Positions 1-15,100 are shown, counted from the first letter of the stretch. The stretch: DNA of 64,000 nucleotides from Antedon mediterranea (GCF_964355755.1 NC_092676.1:22860288-22924287), one strand, 5' to 3'. Translations and numbers: made by a program. The notes: generated from the sequence alone by a model not told the origin.

Positions 1-60
1 TTCATTCAGTAGAGAAAGTTTAACACCGTCGTACTAGCTACTAGTGGTCAGGCAGGCAAT

Positions 61-2135
61 ATGGATCTACTATTCTTTGTCCTTTTGTCATCTTTTATCC
101 ATGGTACATATGGCTTCGCTGCTGGCGCTGGTTCGGGCTCGTGTGAATCGTTGGTACCAAAGCATAGTGATATTGAATCGCAGCCGCCAGCTGCGTCTCC
201 CTGGACAGTAACTTCTTCTGCAACATCTTATACATCTGGACAGACGATTGACGGTTAGTTACCATTAGTTATAAAATACATTTTATTGATTGGGAACCAG
301 AAATAGGAGTGTCCCAGAATAATCGTTAAATAATCATTTCTAATGTTGGAAGTCAGCCCTTGGCAAAGGCATGTAATCTCAGATTGTATATTATATCTTT
401 GCAAATTTGCATTGGAATTACACTTAGTATAGCCGTTCTAACCACATTTCTATAACATTGTTGGCTATGCAAAACGTAATAATTTATGAACCAATGTTTA
501 ATGATCAGAAACAAATTATCAGTAAGATCATGGATATGAATATTTTATCCATGGTAAGATAGTCCTAAATACAGATTTGAAACAGATGATAGAGGGCGTA
601 ACTTACGCATAATGACGTTTAAAGATTTCTTCCGCCATGTAAACGTTGTTTGAATTGGCTATAATCTTGTTTATGTGGACCTATCTATTATTCAACGACT
701 GATTCGAGAAAAATGTAGTTTGTAAATGGTAAGTATCATGAATAAACGAGCTATAAAAGAGCTTATTGTTTTACTGGTGTAGGCCTATTTTGAAGTATGT
801 TTTTCGATATTAACCGGCTCAGCTATGTTCAACGCCACTAGCAACTACTCGTGTGCATCCTATTGATGATCGCCGAACAGGTGAACAAACAATACTAAAA
901 ACAATATAGCCATTGTGAGCATTTCTTGCAATACTGTACCTGCAACAATTTGGTTCATTGGAGAAAGGGTGAGGTAGCTCATTAAATATACCGTAACTAC
1001 AAAATAGAAAGTATAGTACAGTACAGTATCAACAACTGTATCAATATAACAATGATAAATATAATATTGAACAGAATACCACTCATATATCTCTATAAAG
1101 ATATATTTTGCTCAAAACATTACAATACAGATGAAAATATCTGTTATATAGGTTAAATAACATGTTCACTTTTTGTTGAAGCAATGATCTAACTTATAAA
1201 AAAAGATAAAATAATGTTGTTTTTTTTTCTATAAAATAAAAAAGTCAATAACAATTATGTGGCTTTAAAATGGGCTATTCAATAATATATTTTTCAGGGG
1301 ACAATACATGTTTAAACACGTGTGGAATATAATATTCATAGGTACAATAATTTTCATGTTTATCTTCCACGTGTAATAAATAATAAAAATATGTTCATAT
1401 TGATTTGAATGTTTATACACACCTAAGCATAGGCCTACTTAGTATAAACTTTTCTATTTATTTTTAAACAGTAACCATTCAAGCCTCAGGAAGTCAGCAG
1501 TATATTGGTATTCTTCTTCAGGCTCGTCCAGCTGGATCTAATGTCCCAGTTGGAACATGGGTAACGAATGTGGCAGATACAAAGCTAAAGCAATGTACGA
1601 ATGCAGACGACAGTGTAACTCATTCAAGCGATAGTTTAAAACCTGTGACGACAACATTTACCTGGATACCGCCCTCGTCCAATGTTGGATCTATAGCGTT
1701 TCAGTGAGTCTATGTTTTCTACCAAGCAATACAAATTGCAAAGTAGTATTACTAGAAAAAAATGTTTGCAAAGCATTTGGCGAGCATATTACTTAATTAT
1801 TTTATAATTGTGTTTTTGTACGATAACGTCCACAATTTCAAAGTTATCGTCATTAATATTTCGCACACAGTAAAATTGATATATTCGTATACAAGTTAAA
1901 ATGTCTTGATGAATCTCGATTTGTTATATTTTTTTTATTTAAGTTAAAATACCTCGATTTATTATATTTTATTTATATATTTTGATATATATTATTATTA
2001 TAGTATTATACAAAATTATTAGTCGTATGTTAGGCTAAATTTAATATTGTATATATTTTTACAGTGCAACGTTTGTAGCAGCCTATGCAACATTTTGGGC
2101 AGATGTGACAAGTGTTTATATCAGTTATTCAACAA
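61..2135 (+). CDS. Gene A: secreted Reeler-domain protein, three exons, 3' end unresolved
   Basis: Three exons read as one frame: 61-253, 1472-1703 and 2065-2135, giving 165 codons plus one base. Residues 1 to about 18 (MDLLFFVLLSSF...) are a hydrophobic signal peptide. The rest is a Reeler domain: an early Cys (GSCESL), the block QQYIGILLQAR, VGTW, a second Cys (KQCTN), FTWIPPS and the terminal ATFVAAYATFWADVTS. Reeler domains occur in reelin, spondins, ferric-chelate reductase-like proteins and insect defence proteins; the exact role here is unknown. Donors are GTTAGT, GTGAGT and GTAAGA; acceptors are AACAG and TACAG. Phases are 1, 2, 1, identical to the Reeler exons of gene D, and the middle exon is 232 nt in both. 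Exon 3 ends in phase 1, so it could splice to the EGF exons from 10764 (Reeler-EGF, as in D), or the gene may end in a short unseen exon. If intron 3 is retained, a stop follows within about 90 nt. Confidence 0.78.
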
Positions 2136-5100
2136 GTAAGACTTTATATCTAATATTTTACAAAAACTATAACCACAAAAACAACAGAAACTTAAACAGA
2201 TACACCACTTCCTGTAGTCTATGATTTAATTGGTAATTCGACGTAGTATATTAGTAAAATGACAAACATTTTGGCGCACGTGGCATGTCATACACTTCAG
2301 CTTGAATTGAGTTTCGAAAATATCGCCCGCGGGTGGCGCTATGTAAACTGAAACAAACTAGAGACTACACATTGTGTGGGTGTCACATAATTCATATCAT
2401 TTTCTGCTAACCACAACCCATAATATTTTTATTTACATTATAAATACTGTAACAGAACAGAATAGAGCATGGTCGTGCGTGAATAATATTACATACAAAT
2501 TCGAAAATATAATAGTTTTACGTCATACGCAAGCAGTACCTGTCTCCAATGTGTAGATAATTCCCTTTTTGTTGAAAGGTATTTTCGCCGAACCACCTTT
2601 TGTATGTACAGTATGTATAGTCAAATGGCGTGTTTCAACAAAGACATGGCATGATATAGTCTAATGTCAAAGAGTTGAACTATGCCCTTTTGTTGTTAGA
2701 GTTTGAGGAACTACGTTTTAAAACATGTTTATCTCACAATATTAGTAGCTTACTTTTATTTTTCAAAATTGCCAAGTAGGCCTATCTTTCGAGAGAGAGA
2801 AGCGGAAAGGTTGTTAGGAATATCACTTATACCTTTCCCACATAACTCCACTTTCTCTCCCCTGGGATTTGTTTCCCCACTCCCAACCCACCATCTTAAT
2901 TTTTTAGTTTTTTCAGTTACGACATTCATTGATCGCTCACGCCTATAATTTTATTTTATTTATTCATTCAAATTTATCAAATAAAAAGAGATATAAAGGG
3001 CAAGGAAAGACCAAATAGGTCAAAAACACTATGCTATTTGGTTAAGCCAAAACAGATAAAAACATTAAATTAGATAGATAAAAGATAAGAATGAAACGCC
3101 CTCATTCATTACCTATGTTGAGTATTACTACAGACGACTAAAACATGTGTATTGTTTTCTTTTTTATTAGAAAAAAACCCACCCTGATTTCAATAGGGAG
3201 GCTTAGTATATTTGTATTTTATTTAGGCTTGTTTGAACAGTTCCCAAAGTAGTATCTAATTGGTATATAGGTGAAAAGTTCAACTTTGTTGAGTCTGACA
3301 TTTGAATATGAATATTTCGCTTTCAAATTTTTCAGTTTTAATATAAAAAATAAGTAGTCAAAAACGTCACCGGAAAAGCCTTTCTAACATTTAATAGTCT
3401 AACTTCTAAGTTTACTTCTAGTCTATGTTTTCACTTCTTTTATAAAACATATACTTATAATTTATGTATATAATTATATAATTGTCTGTGTATAGTGAGT
3501 TCTGTAGTTTTAGTAAGTTTTTAAAGTTTGTTTATGAACAGGACTATATGTAAAACAGGTGATATGTTTTTATCCCGTATAAATATTAAATAAAAAAAAT
3601 ACAGTTAAATTGTATAAGGTCTGTATATAGGCCTACAAAATCAAGCCATGTGGACCTTTAAAATACCAAATCAATTATTTGTTTTACTAACGTTTGTACA
3701 ATTAATAGCTACGAACCTTTAAAAACCAAATTAATCAAAACAAGGGTTTTCAATCAAATGTTTTATTAATTTATAAATCTTGTTAAAGAGACTTACGAAA
3801 CTTGTAAAAGTTAAACAGTTTTAAGGAGTTTTGAGGTGGGTACTATATTTCTTGCTATCTAAAATGGGATCTTTGCTTATGGTGTCATCTGTCAACCCTT
3901 GGGCTATACAAATGTCTGACTTTCTGGAAAGTCTGTTTCTGTGAATGTAATTTTAATATTATATTATCAATGGATTTGTGACCTTGTTGGACGTAAGCCT
4001 TTCTGGTTTTGCAGTGGTCTTACTGATACGAGACGGCACGTGTCAGTTGGCGGATTATTTAACCTAGGACTTTGAACTTCTAAATACTACTGCTATAATA
4101 CACCACATAAAGCCTATAGTTAAATTGGCACTCCTTAAATTCCACATATACAAGCGGCTTTGTGCAACCTAAATTCTTCAACGGAATTACTTGATTCAGT
4201 GAGTTCACACAACCTCGCACAGTACTCCTTTTGTTGCTGCTTGGACCGCTGTTTAGTTTCGTTAACTTATTTTACTTCCATTACATTATCCTGTAAGATA
4301 TAATTATATTTGAAAATGTGTAGCATTATTATCAAGAAATTAGCCTAAATTATTAAGCAATATACACATTTTTTAAATGAGGTTTCGCATAGAAACATGG
4401 CATTACTGTATAAACTACTTCAGACAGAATAGTATATAAAAACATAGTTTTAGGAGTTTTAGGAATATGAATGGTAAAATCACCGATTTTCAATAGCATG
4501 AAATTTGATTCCACCTACATTCCTCTAAACTAAGACAGCTTTAATGTGATTTTAGTTCATATAATAGTATTTAAAGTTCCTGGAAATATTAAAGTGTAAT
4601 TATTGCCAAATTCCTAAGTTTGTTTTGATCAGTGAAGTATTCAACATATGAATAGTGCTCAAGTTATGGATTAAGAAACAGCTTAGAGGTAGCCAGTATT
4701 AGTTACATAGGAACACTTGGTGTCCTTTTACTGTACGCACTGCTGTCTTGTAGGAGGAGCGCGTAGGAGGCCTACTAGTGTCCGGGTTCAAATCAGATCC
4801 AGAAATGTGAACGGTATTCAGGGCTATTTTGATTATGCATGACTGCTTCCTAGCAACTGAGTTGATATAGGGAAAAATGAATGCCATATTTGTGTTTAGA
4901 CATAATGATATACCAGTAATTTTCGAAAAATGAGTTAAACAATTATAAACCAGTTGGTATACTTTACGTATTTACGCCTTGTAAATCTTGCCTTGCTTAA
5001 TATATGAATGTTTGTAGCTTATACCGAAACAACATCATAAAAAAAGGAATAACAAACTTTTAATAAGTATAGTAAGTTAGTTTAGTCCTCTTTAATCAAT

Positions 5101-6523
5101 GTTGTGAAGTGGAATAAAAGGTTTAAATAGGAGATCAAGCCTGTATAATAATGTTATTACGACAAAAATGGAATCATAATACAAATCATATCCAGAGGTA
5201 TTCTGAAATGTAGGTCAATTTAGTATGTCAGAGAAAGAAAAAAACATATTTTAGTAAAATGTAAATGGTTGTTTTCAATTAAGCTTTACACACTCAGGCT
5301 GCAAAAAGTCAAGAAATGAAAAGATAACTAAAAGATAATAGAATTGAATTGATCAGGGCGATCAGGGCAAAATAGGTCCACTTGGCAAAATCCAGAAAAT
5401 CGACAGAGGGCGCACTATTTAAGATTGTGGCCCATATTGAAAATACAGATAACTCGAGCTGTTGTGACGTAATAAATATATATTTTCTTGAATATTATGG
5501 TATATACCTATTAACATAAAAACGAAACATATGTATAAAAGATATGGAAAAAAAAAAACCAAAAAACAAAAACAAAAACGAAACGCAAAATACGCACGCT
5601 ATACTGTAGAATGTATTTGCGGGTTATTTTATCCGAGAGTTTCGAGGAAATATTCTAGGGAATGCCAACAATGTTTTAAAACCAATCACAGATTTTTTGT
5701 TATTAAACGCAAATTCAAAACTTATTCAATTCAAAATTTACACATAAAACAGCAATAATAATTGAGTGATCGTTCGTGCAGCGGTTTGTGTGAGAATTCA
5801 ACGCAAAATAAAAATGAATGCTAATGTTTATGGTTGATTGAATGCGCAATATAATTGTTCATTACTGTACCCAATACCTTAAAATACCGTCTATTCATCT
5901 ACTACAAAACATTTTAAACCCCTCAAGGGGTTTACATAATAGGAGACGTCTCAACGAGAACTAGCTATTCAGTCAATTTGTTTAGTGTATTATTTACCCA
6001 GGAAGGTAACCCAATTGTATAGAAAAGTTTGATGTTGAAATATAATGCGTTGAAAACTTAGTTTTGTGTCAAATATATTTCATTGTTCGTGACAGTGTAC
6101 TTATTTTACTTTAAAAAGTAGACACACTGTAATAATATATAGTATATAACGAAGGAACGAAGTTTTTGCTGCAAAAAAAAAAACCAAAAACCGTAGAATT
6201 ACTTTTTGGTGTAAAGATGTTGATCATTTAGATTTAGAACATTCATTTTAATTTATCATAATTAAAAGAATGATGTACGTTTAAAGAAGTTATTGTTTGG
6301 ATATATAAAAATATTTCTACGATTAATTTTTACTTCAATGTTTGATTACAATGTTAGATTTCCTGAAAACATGAATGATATCATAAAATACTGATGAAAG
6401 AACATCTTATTCTGGTAAACATGTTTGAATAATAGTAACATTTAAGTAACCTAAAAACAATATAAAGTAACTGTTTTTCCTCTGTAGGCTAGGATTTAAG
6501 CCGCTTGTATAGTTGTCATAATG

Positions 6524-6770
6524 TTAAAGATATATTATCCACTTGAAAATATATTTGTTCTAAAATGTTTTTATTGCATATGCCATTTTAATGTCACATA
6601 ATAGTTAACCACTTCCACCAAAAAAAATTATTTACCTTAAAAAAACTGTAATTTAATGCAAAAATAGTCAAATTGGCTGCCAGCCAGCCAAAAATTACAA
6701 AATAATCTGTTCAAAGTCTGATCTAATTAACCTTCACTTTTCATGTTTTTGGGAAACAATACAACTTTAA
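6524..6770 (+). mobile_element. MITE-like repeat, TTAAAGATRTATT family, copy 1
   Basis: This starts TTAAAGATATATTATCC and ends near GGGAAACAATACAACTTTAA. It shares internal blocks with 10973-11304, including GCCATTTTAATGT, CAAATTGGCTGCCAG and TTTTTCATGTTTTTGGG. The ends are diverged inverted repeats of each other. There is no ORF, so this is a non-autonomous element. Confidence 0.6.
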
Positions 6771-7397
6771 CAGTTAAATGTTATTTTAAATCTAAACTAA
6801 AATGTAAACTATCGGTGTTTTTGAAAAGGTTTAGGTTGTATGAATATAATAACAAAACAATGACCACAGACACTTTACAGTAAGTTATCCCATGGTTCCT
6901 TATTTGTGGTTTAACTTGGATTATTGGCAAAGTTCATAGTTTAATTAAAGACTACGGGTCCTTTTAAAACGTCACCTTAACCCCATAATCCACATTATAC
7001 TGAAAGAATAGAAAACATTGACACATATATTTAGTTGTTATTAACCTATCTGTCTTAAGGTCATTGGTTCAATTCTGCCTCTGATCATACGACATACCAT
7101 AATTCAGATAGTTTAGTTTGTTTCTGGTGCATTCACGCTACATACGAAGCGCTGTTGGGGACATACCAATACAAACTGTTGTTTTGTCAGAAAGAAATGT
7201 TCCAAACTGTGCCCACAGTGATGCTCACTGTTTTGCGTACAAAAACGATACATTCCCCAGTTTCAATAGTTTCATATTTGAGTATTACCGTACCTCTTTC
7301 AAGATTATGTATTTTTTAAACCATATTTAATGAGGGTAATCATTATGGACCCCCAGAAGACAAACATATACACAAGATGCTCAAAGATAAACAAAGT

Positions 7398-7517
7398 CTT
7401 ATTACAAGTCTTTTGGGAGTGGAGTTATGATTTTGTCCTTAGAAAAAAAACCCTGACATGTGACGGAACTTGAACCCAGGGGTGGCAGCCAAGCATCATA
7501 ACCACCACAACTCCACT
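7398..7517 (-). mobile_element. tRNA-derived SINE-like copy, minus strand
   Basis: The reverse complement reads GTGGAGTTGTGGTGGTTATG...GGGTTCAAGTTCC, with A-box-like and B-box-like (GGTTCAAGTCC-type) polymerase III promoter words at tRNA-like spacing. A poly-T and an AACTCCACTCCCAAAAGACT tail follow. It matches the plus-strand copy at 18693-18841, which supports a dispersed SINE family. Confidence 0.6.
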
Positions 7518-8027
7518 GATATCCAAACTTTTATCTTTATTTCCATTAGAATTCATTGTGTGTTTATATAAATACTTTACTATCATAATTCGCTTCATGT
7601 TTTTACCTTCTTTACACAGACTTTCCCAATAACCGTTATTAACGAAATTAAATGGTGTATACCAGTCAATTTATCCGGCGTGAAATTGAGACTTAATTAT
7701 TTCTAAAAGATTTATATTAACCAATTGAAGCACGTGTAATTTTAATCAGCAATTACGCAAATAGAGATTGTTATCGATGTGATTTTGCTTTTTAGGATAA
7801 GCATTGCATTTTTTTTTTGGTATATTTTTGTTTCTGATGCTTCGACTCCGACCTCGATACACGGTTTCTTCAGGCTTTAACAAGAACATGTGTACTGTAA
7901 CGAAGATAATATAAATACCAATATATAATGTATATTATATAAATTGAGTGAATGATGTCACACCTACATACAAAATTGTACCAACAATAACATTGATTGA
8001 TTGATGCATCTGTAAAAAATATACGAG

Positions 8028-8280
8028 AAACCTAATACGCTATGAGAAACACGATAAGGGATGCATAATGATGTGATACGTAATACAATAGGAGAAACGT
8101 AATAAGAAACGTAATACAATATGGGATACATAATACAATATAAGAAACGTAATACAATATGAGAAACGTAATTAAAAGAATCGAAATAATTTCAAGCGTA
8201 ATGTAATAATGAGAAACGTATTCACTGAGATAAGTAATGTTGTAGAACGAATAAAATATGAGAAACGTTAAAATGTATAT
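8028..8280. repeat. Degenerate ~20-bp tandem repeat, GAAACGTAATACAATATGA-like
   Basis: At least eight imperfect units with core GAGAAACGTAATACAATA run through this stretch, with internal length variation. No reading frame is maintained. Confidence 0.75.
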
Positions 8281-9149
8281 TGGATATTATTTTGACATAG
8301 TGTAGCCTACGTACTTACATGTTTCACAAACTGCTATTAAGTAGTACCGTACATAATCTATTGAAATTGAAATTTTCTATCAACAATACAGTTTGTATTT
8401 CTGTTGTTAAACAACCCCAATGCAATTGTGGCTAAGTTCGAAGGTAAATTCTCACTACCAACATACTCATTCTTAAATCATTAAAAACGCAAGTATTATT
8501 TATATTCATTTATTTTGGCCAGGTAAACCAAATACAAGGTTGTACAATGTAAAACCAAGATTATACTAATCAAGAAATGAAACGTACGTAGGCCTATTTG
8601 TCTCTAATCATACAGTTATGTACTTAGTATGTGAACTACGCCTGAGAGATCCGTAGCAACTTCGTACAACACTATTGAAAAAATATAGTTACATACGGCT
8701 GCATTTCATTTATTTTCTAGATTACCGGTATTATATTAAATTTTAGATAAATATACCGGATACCACTAAGCTAATTCTTAACCCATAATATTTGAGTACC
8801 ATTATGTACAGTTTCTGTAGACTCGAGCGAGATTAAGTCTATTGTTAGGGTCGCCTTCTTTATAGTTTAAATGGGTTGAATAGCGTTACCAGGCTTAATG
8901 ATTGGCTATCAGCGATTTACATAATAATCAATGATCAAGAAAATACACTCACCGTGTTAAGTAAACAATAGAATAGCAACAATGGGTAAAATGCAACCCT
9001 CAATACATCTAAAACCTTGAACAAACTATACATACGCACCTAAAAAAGTCAATAACAATTCTAAACTGAGGAAAATCAGACACAAGGTGTAGAACTGCTG
9101 AAGGTGTGACAATCAGAAGAGACTGGATCAGATCAAACAAACTTAAATC

Positions 9150-12100
9150 ATGTCGTCTGGATTGTTCTTGCTTGTCATTGCTTCCACGTTGGGGTTAGTG
9201 GCAGGACAGTGTAAGTTGAAAAAACAATGTTTAGTTTGACGTATGATAGAGAGAATATTGCAAAATATATCGTCTATCGACTATAAGGCTTTGTTCACAC
9301 GCAGCTCAACGCAAACGACGTATCGACGCAAAGTGCCGTATTGCGTAAACAAGTTGTAGGCCTTAACCCGCCGACGATGCAACAGTCGCTACGGGAAATC
9401 AATACAGCTTGATTTCATGCAACAACATATGCAACAACATATGCAAACGCACAAGGGCAACATAGTCAACAACGAACGTTGACGTAACCAAACAGGTTTG
9501 ATTTCACGCAGGTTGGGGTTGGATGGAGGAGGGGGGAGGGGGCGGAGATAGGGGCGGGCATTGTTATTTGAAGGGCATTTTCTTACGTTGCGTCGCACGT
9601 TGCGTCGCTTACGTTGCGTTGCGTCGAGTACAGAATTAATACTCATTACTCATAGAAGACTTCCAGATTTACTGTGAGGCAATCAGGGTTTATGGTTCAT
9701 GTCCTGTTAGTAAAAAGGTGAACGAAAGGTTCTTAAATTTTAATCAAAATAGTATAGTAAGTATAGGTAGTACGTTCTCGACTACCTTCACTTTTGTAGA
9801 AATACAACAATGTCTATGAAACCAATAGTTGCACTGATTATGTTTTAAAAACATAGCATAAAACTAACTCTAAATAACGAGAAGCAAGCCATGATTCAAC
9901 GTTTCGATCTTTACTTATCTTTATTCCTGATGATGATCAAACAAAGGTCGAAACGTTGAATCATGGCTTGCCTCTCGTTTTTTTGGAGTCAGTTTTATTC
10001 AATGTCTATGATGTTCTTGTTACCTTTTTGATGTTCCATTCATTTATATGACTTGTGTGCAATAGGGTGACAGTATTGTACAGTCTAATGAAATTCAGCT
10101 TTTACATTTTTTTCTCGATGATTAAATATGTTTTTGATGTTTGTTATAGCTTTTAATATTTTATTCATTATATATTTTATAAATGTAAATATTGTAACAA
10201 TTCAGCTTTCTGCCACTACAATTTTGTTTTAATAAATATACCTAGAAGAATAATAAATTAAGTTTACGTTCACACTGAGTTTGGATTCCGATCTGGTAGT
10301 CAGATAAGCGATCATAAAATACTGTATGGATGTAGTGTTTGAGATTAGAATCGTTCGATTTCGTACAATACCTACATGTGTGATCGGGAAACCCAGTAGC
10401 CCAGAATGTCCCTTTGACAATGGACAACTGAACCAAATCCGGACTTAGTTTGAACGTAGCTTAACTGATCATCCGGATTAATGTTTGTACTTGATTCTAC
10501 CTATTATCTTATTTTCTCGTTTCGCAAAGATAATTAATAAACCAACTTTTCAGGGAAATAATTTGTTTATACCACGGAAGAGTGAAATTCGTCTTAACAG
10601 AATCTGATTTAGAATTTAGAGTTTTTGTCTGTGTTTATGGCCAACGGATACAAAAATAATTAATAATTCATAATTTCTGCATCGCCTACCAATGGAGACG
10701 CGTTCCGTGGTTTCTAGTTAGCATTAACAGTATTTTTACATTTCTGTGTCATTTTTCTAACAGCATATTGTGGCACAAATGCCAATCCCTGCCAAAATAA
10801 CGGACAATGTGTCGACACTGGAAATTGGTACATGTGTATGTGTCCTGAAGGGTTTATGGGAGATATGTGTGAAACAGGTAAGTTGTTATTTTAATATATT
10901 TTTGTAGGCCTGTATCAGGAAGTTTCTTTATAACAAACATTAAATGGGGCGCTGTGCTAAATCACATTAGTCTTAAAGATGTATTATCCCGCTTGCTGAA
11001 AAAATAGTTCTGAACAACATTTTTGTTGAATAGCCTATGCCATTTTAATGTAACATAACAAAAAAAATTGGATGAAAAAAATGTATTTACCTGAGCAAAA
11101 TGTAATTTAAAGCAAAAAATTGTAAAATTGGCTGCCAGATTTAATTTAACCATTTATTATGTTATTTTATAAGTGAAAACATTATTTGTTTTCCTTTTTT
11201 TTCTACGGAAGTGATTAACTTTATTAAAACTACACAATAACCTATTCAAAGTCTGATTTAATTAATCTTCATTTTTCATGTTTTTGGGGACAATACATCT
11301 TTAAAGTTATATTTGATAAATATATAATTATTATTATATATATTATATTGTTTGTTTATCAACTTTTTAGTGGAGATTTTCATCTATGTCAGTTGTTTTA
11401 AAACAACAGAAAAAAAAAATAAAGCACAAGCAGTTCTTGCGAACAAACTCATGTGCAATTACTTTATACGGACATTGTGATATCAATCAATCAAATAAAT
11501 CAAAATAAATATAATATAGCTAAACGTATATTGTTGATGCCTTTGACAATTAGCATGTGTATTTTGTAGGTGGTACAACAACACCATGCGACTCTTCTCC
11601 TTGTTTTAATGGTGGTACATGCAACAACGTTGGTACAACATCATGGATGTGTACATGTCCATCAACGTATACTGGTAGTCAGTGCCAGACATCTGTAGGT
11701 TAGTAATTATTCTATTATCGCTTGTATATTTGGAAACTGATAAAACCTGTACCTGAATGTGCCTTGCGTAACTTGCAAAAATGTTTTTACCGGACAACTA
11801 GAGGAAGGCTTTGTGGAGTCGTTAATGTATCTTCTCCAGTAGGGTATACGACTCATCTATGTTTTTGTTGCAAAAAACTACTCGCTTATTAATAGAGCAA
11901 TACATAAAAGGTGTCGATTATACCGTAGCTGTAGCAGTTGGAAACCAGGCAATATGAATGTAAACGACACGGTTCAACGTATGACAACACATCTCACTAA
12001 TTATAGACATTTGTAAAGAATTTGTTATTATAGTCTGATTATTCTTTTCTGGAAAGAGAAATCACGAAACGTAACTAGAGTCGGTAGGGAGAAAACGCGT

Positions 12101-15100
12101 TGTTTTCTTGTTTCACAACACAATCAATAACCGACATGTATATCCTTACAGGAACAACAGTGCAGTGTACATCAACTACTTGCCAATATGGAGGAACTTG
12201 CATGTTGTCTGGAAACTATTACACGTGTGCTTGTCCTCTCGGAACCAGTGGTGACAACTGCCAAACGTGTATGTATAATTGTGTAGCAAATACCTAGATT
12301 TTTGTATGTATGGTTATAATAATGAAGATAGTATGAGTTGTAATTATTCTTTAATATAGTTAAATATAATTTGAATTATTACTATAACTACCTTTGAAAT
12401 GTATTAGCAGTTGGGTGGACATAGGAATGTATTAGAAAGGTTGCCTTAAAGCTCACAGGCATGAATGTTAAATATAATAATATTTGATTAATTGTACATA
12501 AATCAAATATGCATAACATAAAACATATATTTCTCTTAAAATGATAAAATATAAAATTTTGCAAAATTCATAGATTAAAAAAAATGTCTCTCTATTCATA
12601 TCATTTGTGTACAAAATAATATGGTTTTTAATATCATGTGTTGATCATGTGTAATTTGATCCATCCCTACTGAAAAGAATGTGCTTATTTTCAAGTAGAT
12701 CGTGTAACACAAATAAATTCCTAAATTTATGAAACATAGTGGAAACTATAGATCGATAAATATTGGAATATATGATAAATAGAAATGTTTTGTCCCCACC
12801 TGACCTTTACAACTCTTAACAGATACCAAAGCACAAGAAATCTTTTACTAGACAACACAATGTAGTTCTGAGTATGAAAATAAAAATGCATAAAAAGTGT
12901 TAAAAAAATGAAAACTACGAGCCTTTAACTTAAAAAAGATAAACTTACAAATAGTAAATGTTTAAATAAGGGAGGTTTCGATAAAGTTAGTAAAACATTT
13001 TTTTCTTTATGATACTTAACATGACATATAAAACACTGGTTTCATACAAATCAAATTATTTTAATTGTAATTGTTTTGACAAGGATGTGAAGGGGAAATC
13101 TAGATTAATTATATAACGGTATGTTTATATGCTCACATTTGTTGTATCTTATAATTATACAGAGCTTGTCTTCCTCAGCGAGAGGCTGACGAACCTACGC
13201 AGTTTCGAACAACTTATTTCAATAACAAACGTACCTTCTAATTATTAATTGAGCATTTTGGTCTCTTTTTAGTGACATCAACTGGGTGTTCAGGGAATCA
13301 GTGTGGTTTCTTCGGAACCTGCCAAACACTTAACCTTGGAGGATACACGTGTGTCTGCTCAAATGGATACACTGGTGACACCTGTAATGAGGCCCCACGT
13401 AAGCAAGACTCCGTTTATTCAGTATTGCCACAATGTTATAGGAATATGTACATACATATACTGTAGTTTAGTTTATTATTATATTTTTGTTCTGTTCAGT
13501 AGGCCAGACTATATTTACACAAAATGTTTACTACTGATTATTAAACAAAAATAATTGATGTAATTAATCATTTTAATATATCTGAAGAAAGAACAATGAT
13601 TGATTAAAAAATGTCAAGCGGCGTTTTTAGTAAGAAATATTTCTTGTTTAATGTATATAATCAGAGAGAGTGAAATTACTACGTGATTTCATTCCTCCAT
13701 CACGTGATATAATTAATGCTATTTTCCTTTTTAATACTGAGACTAGCAATGAATTCAATCAATGTGATTTTCGTTTACTGATCTCCTTTACCCTCAGCAT
13801 CGTACTGTAGTTTTGGGACATGTCAACAGAATGGAGTTTGCTCTTTGTCCGGTAATTACTTTGAATGCGATTGCCCTACAGGATACGCTGGAACAACTTG
13901 TGAACTAAGTAAGATACTTGCTGTTGTTAATATTTATTTTAAATTAATTACATTTCGTTTCATAGATTGTACTTTGTAGAATTTTGTTCTCGCGCATTAA
14001 CGATCTGTTGATACAATAATGAATTTTTATGAGAGCAATTTGGAGAAAGATGAAATGTTTTCACCTCATGCAATTAGTATTTTCCCCATTCCACGAATGT
14101 AAAACTTCCATTATTCGTTTAATTATGTCAAAATTCGAACAACACATTCTTAGCTAGGCTATAAGTTTAGAAAAGCAGATTAGCGATACAATCCATATCA
14201 ATCCATCCAGTCTATTATACTATGTGACCCATCGTCAAATCAAAGACCAGAATCTATTTTGGTGTGTTATGATGGGGTTTGTTGATGTGCATCTGCATTG
14301 TGCTTTTGGATAGTTTTTAGATATTGAATGGGTTATTTAAAACGCATACCTATTTTGTTTTTTTTTGGATTGAACTGTCCCTTGTTATTTGTATACGTCC
14401 TAGTTTTGTCACTCTAGTGAGAACCAAATTCTTTTTGGGAAGTACAGTACGGTATACATAAAATACAATAATAAAGTCCTAAAAAATGCTATTTTAACTA
14501 TGAAATAAAGTACACAATGTAAATAAAAAAGTGGACTCATTCAACACTTTTACATAAATGAACATTTATTCATGGAACATACCTTACTAGGCCCCTAACT
14601 GTTTGGTTCTTTTTCCACTTGGAGGATGTACATTTAAGATTTATGTTACGCAGAGCACAGATGACATTTTGGCTGTAAAAAATATTTTTTAATACGATTT
14701 TTTACAGGTGCAAATCCATGTGATGAGTCACCGTGTGTCAATGGAGGTCAGTGTAATTTCGTCACTTCTACATCATACTCTTGTTCCTGTCCAAATGGAT
14801 TCGCTGGAAGCACGTGTTTGGAAGGTAAGAAATTAAACCATTACTACATTATATCACTAAAATAAATTCGTTTATATTATGCAAGTTTTGCCTTTAAGTT
14901 ACAAATAGGCCTATAGGTCTATAGTCTAGGTTATAGAGACAAATTCACCCTCATTTTCGAAAACAGAACATTTGAATACATACAAAAGCGCCCATTTTGT
15001 GAAAAGTCTGCAGTATCTATAATAATAGACCGTATTTAAACACAATTTGTGATCGGTTTTACAATTCTTTAAAATGCTATTTTGATCAATATTGTTTGAA

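Larger units (their letters stand above)
2136..9149. other. 7-kb stretch between the Reeler exons and the next signal-peptide exon
   Basis: I see no cysteine-patterned exon or other convincing coding exon here on either strand. It is AT-rich DNA with repeat-family copies at 6524-6770, 7398-7517 and 8028-8280, and several TAGGCCTA words. Short open frames, such as the lysine-rich one near 5531, have no splice logic or domain. It is either an intergenic spacer or, if gene A joins gene B, a long intron. Confidence 0.6.

Noticed and set aside
5531-5758. Lysine-rich 75-codon frame
   Set aside because: Begins in an A-rich low-complexity run, has no domain and no splice context.
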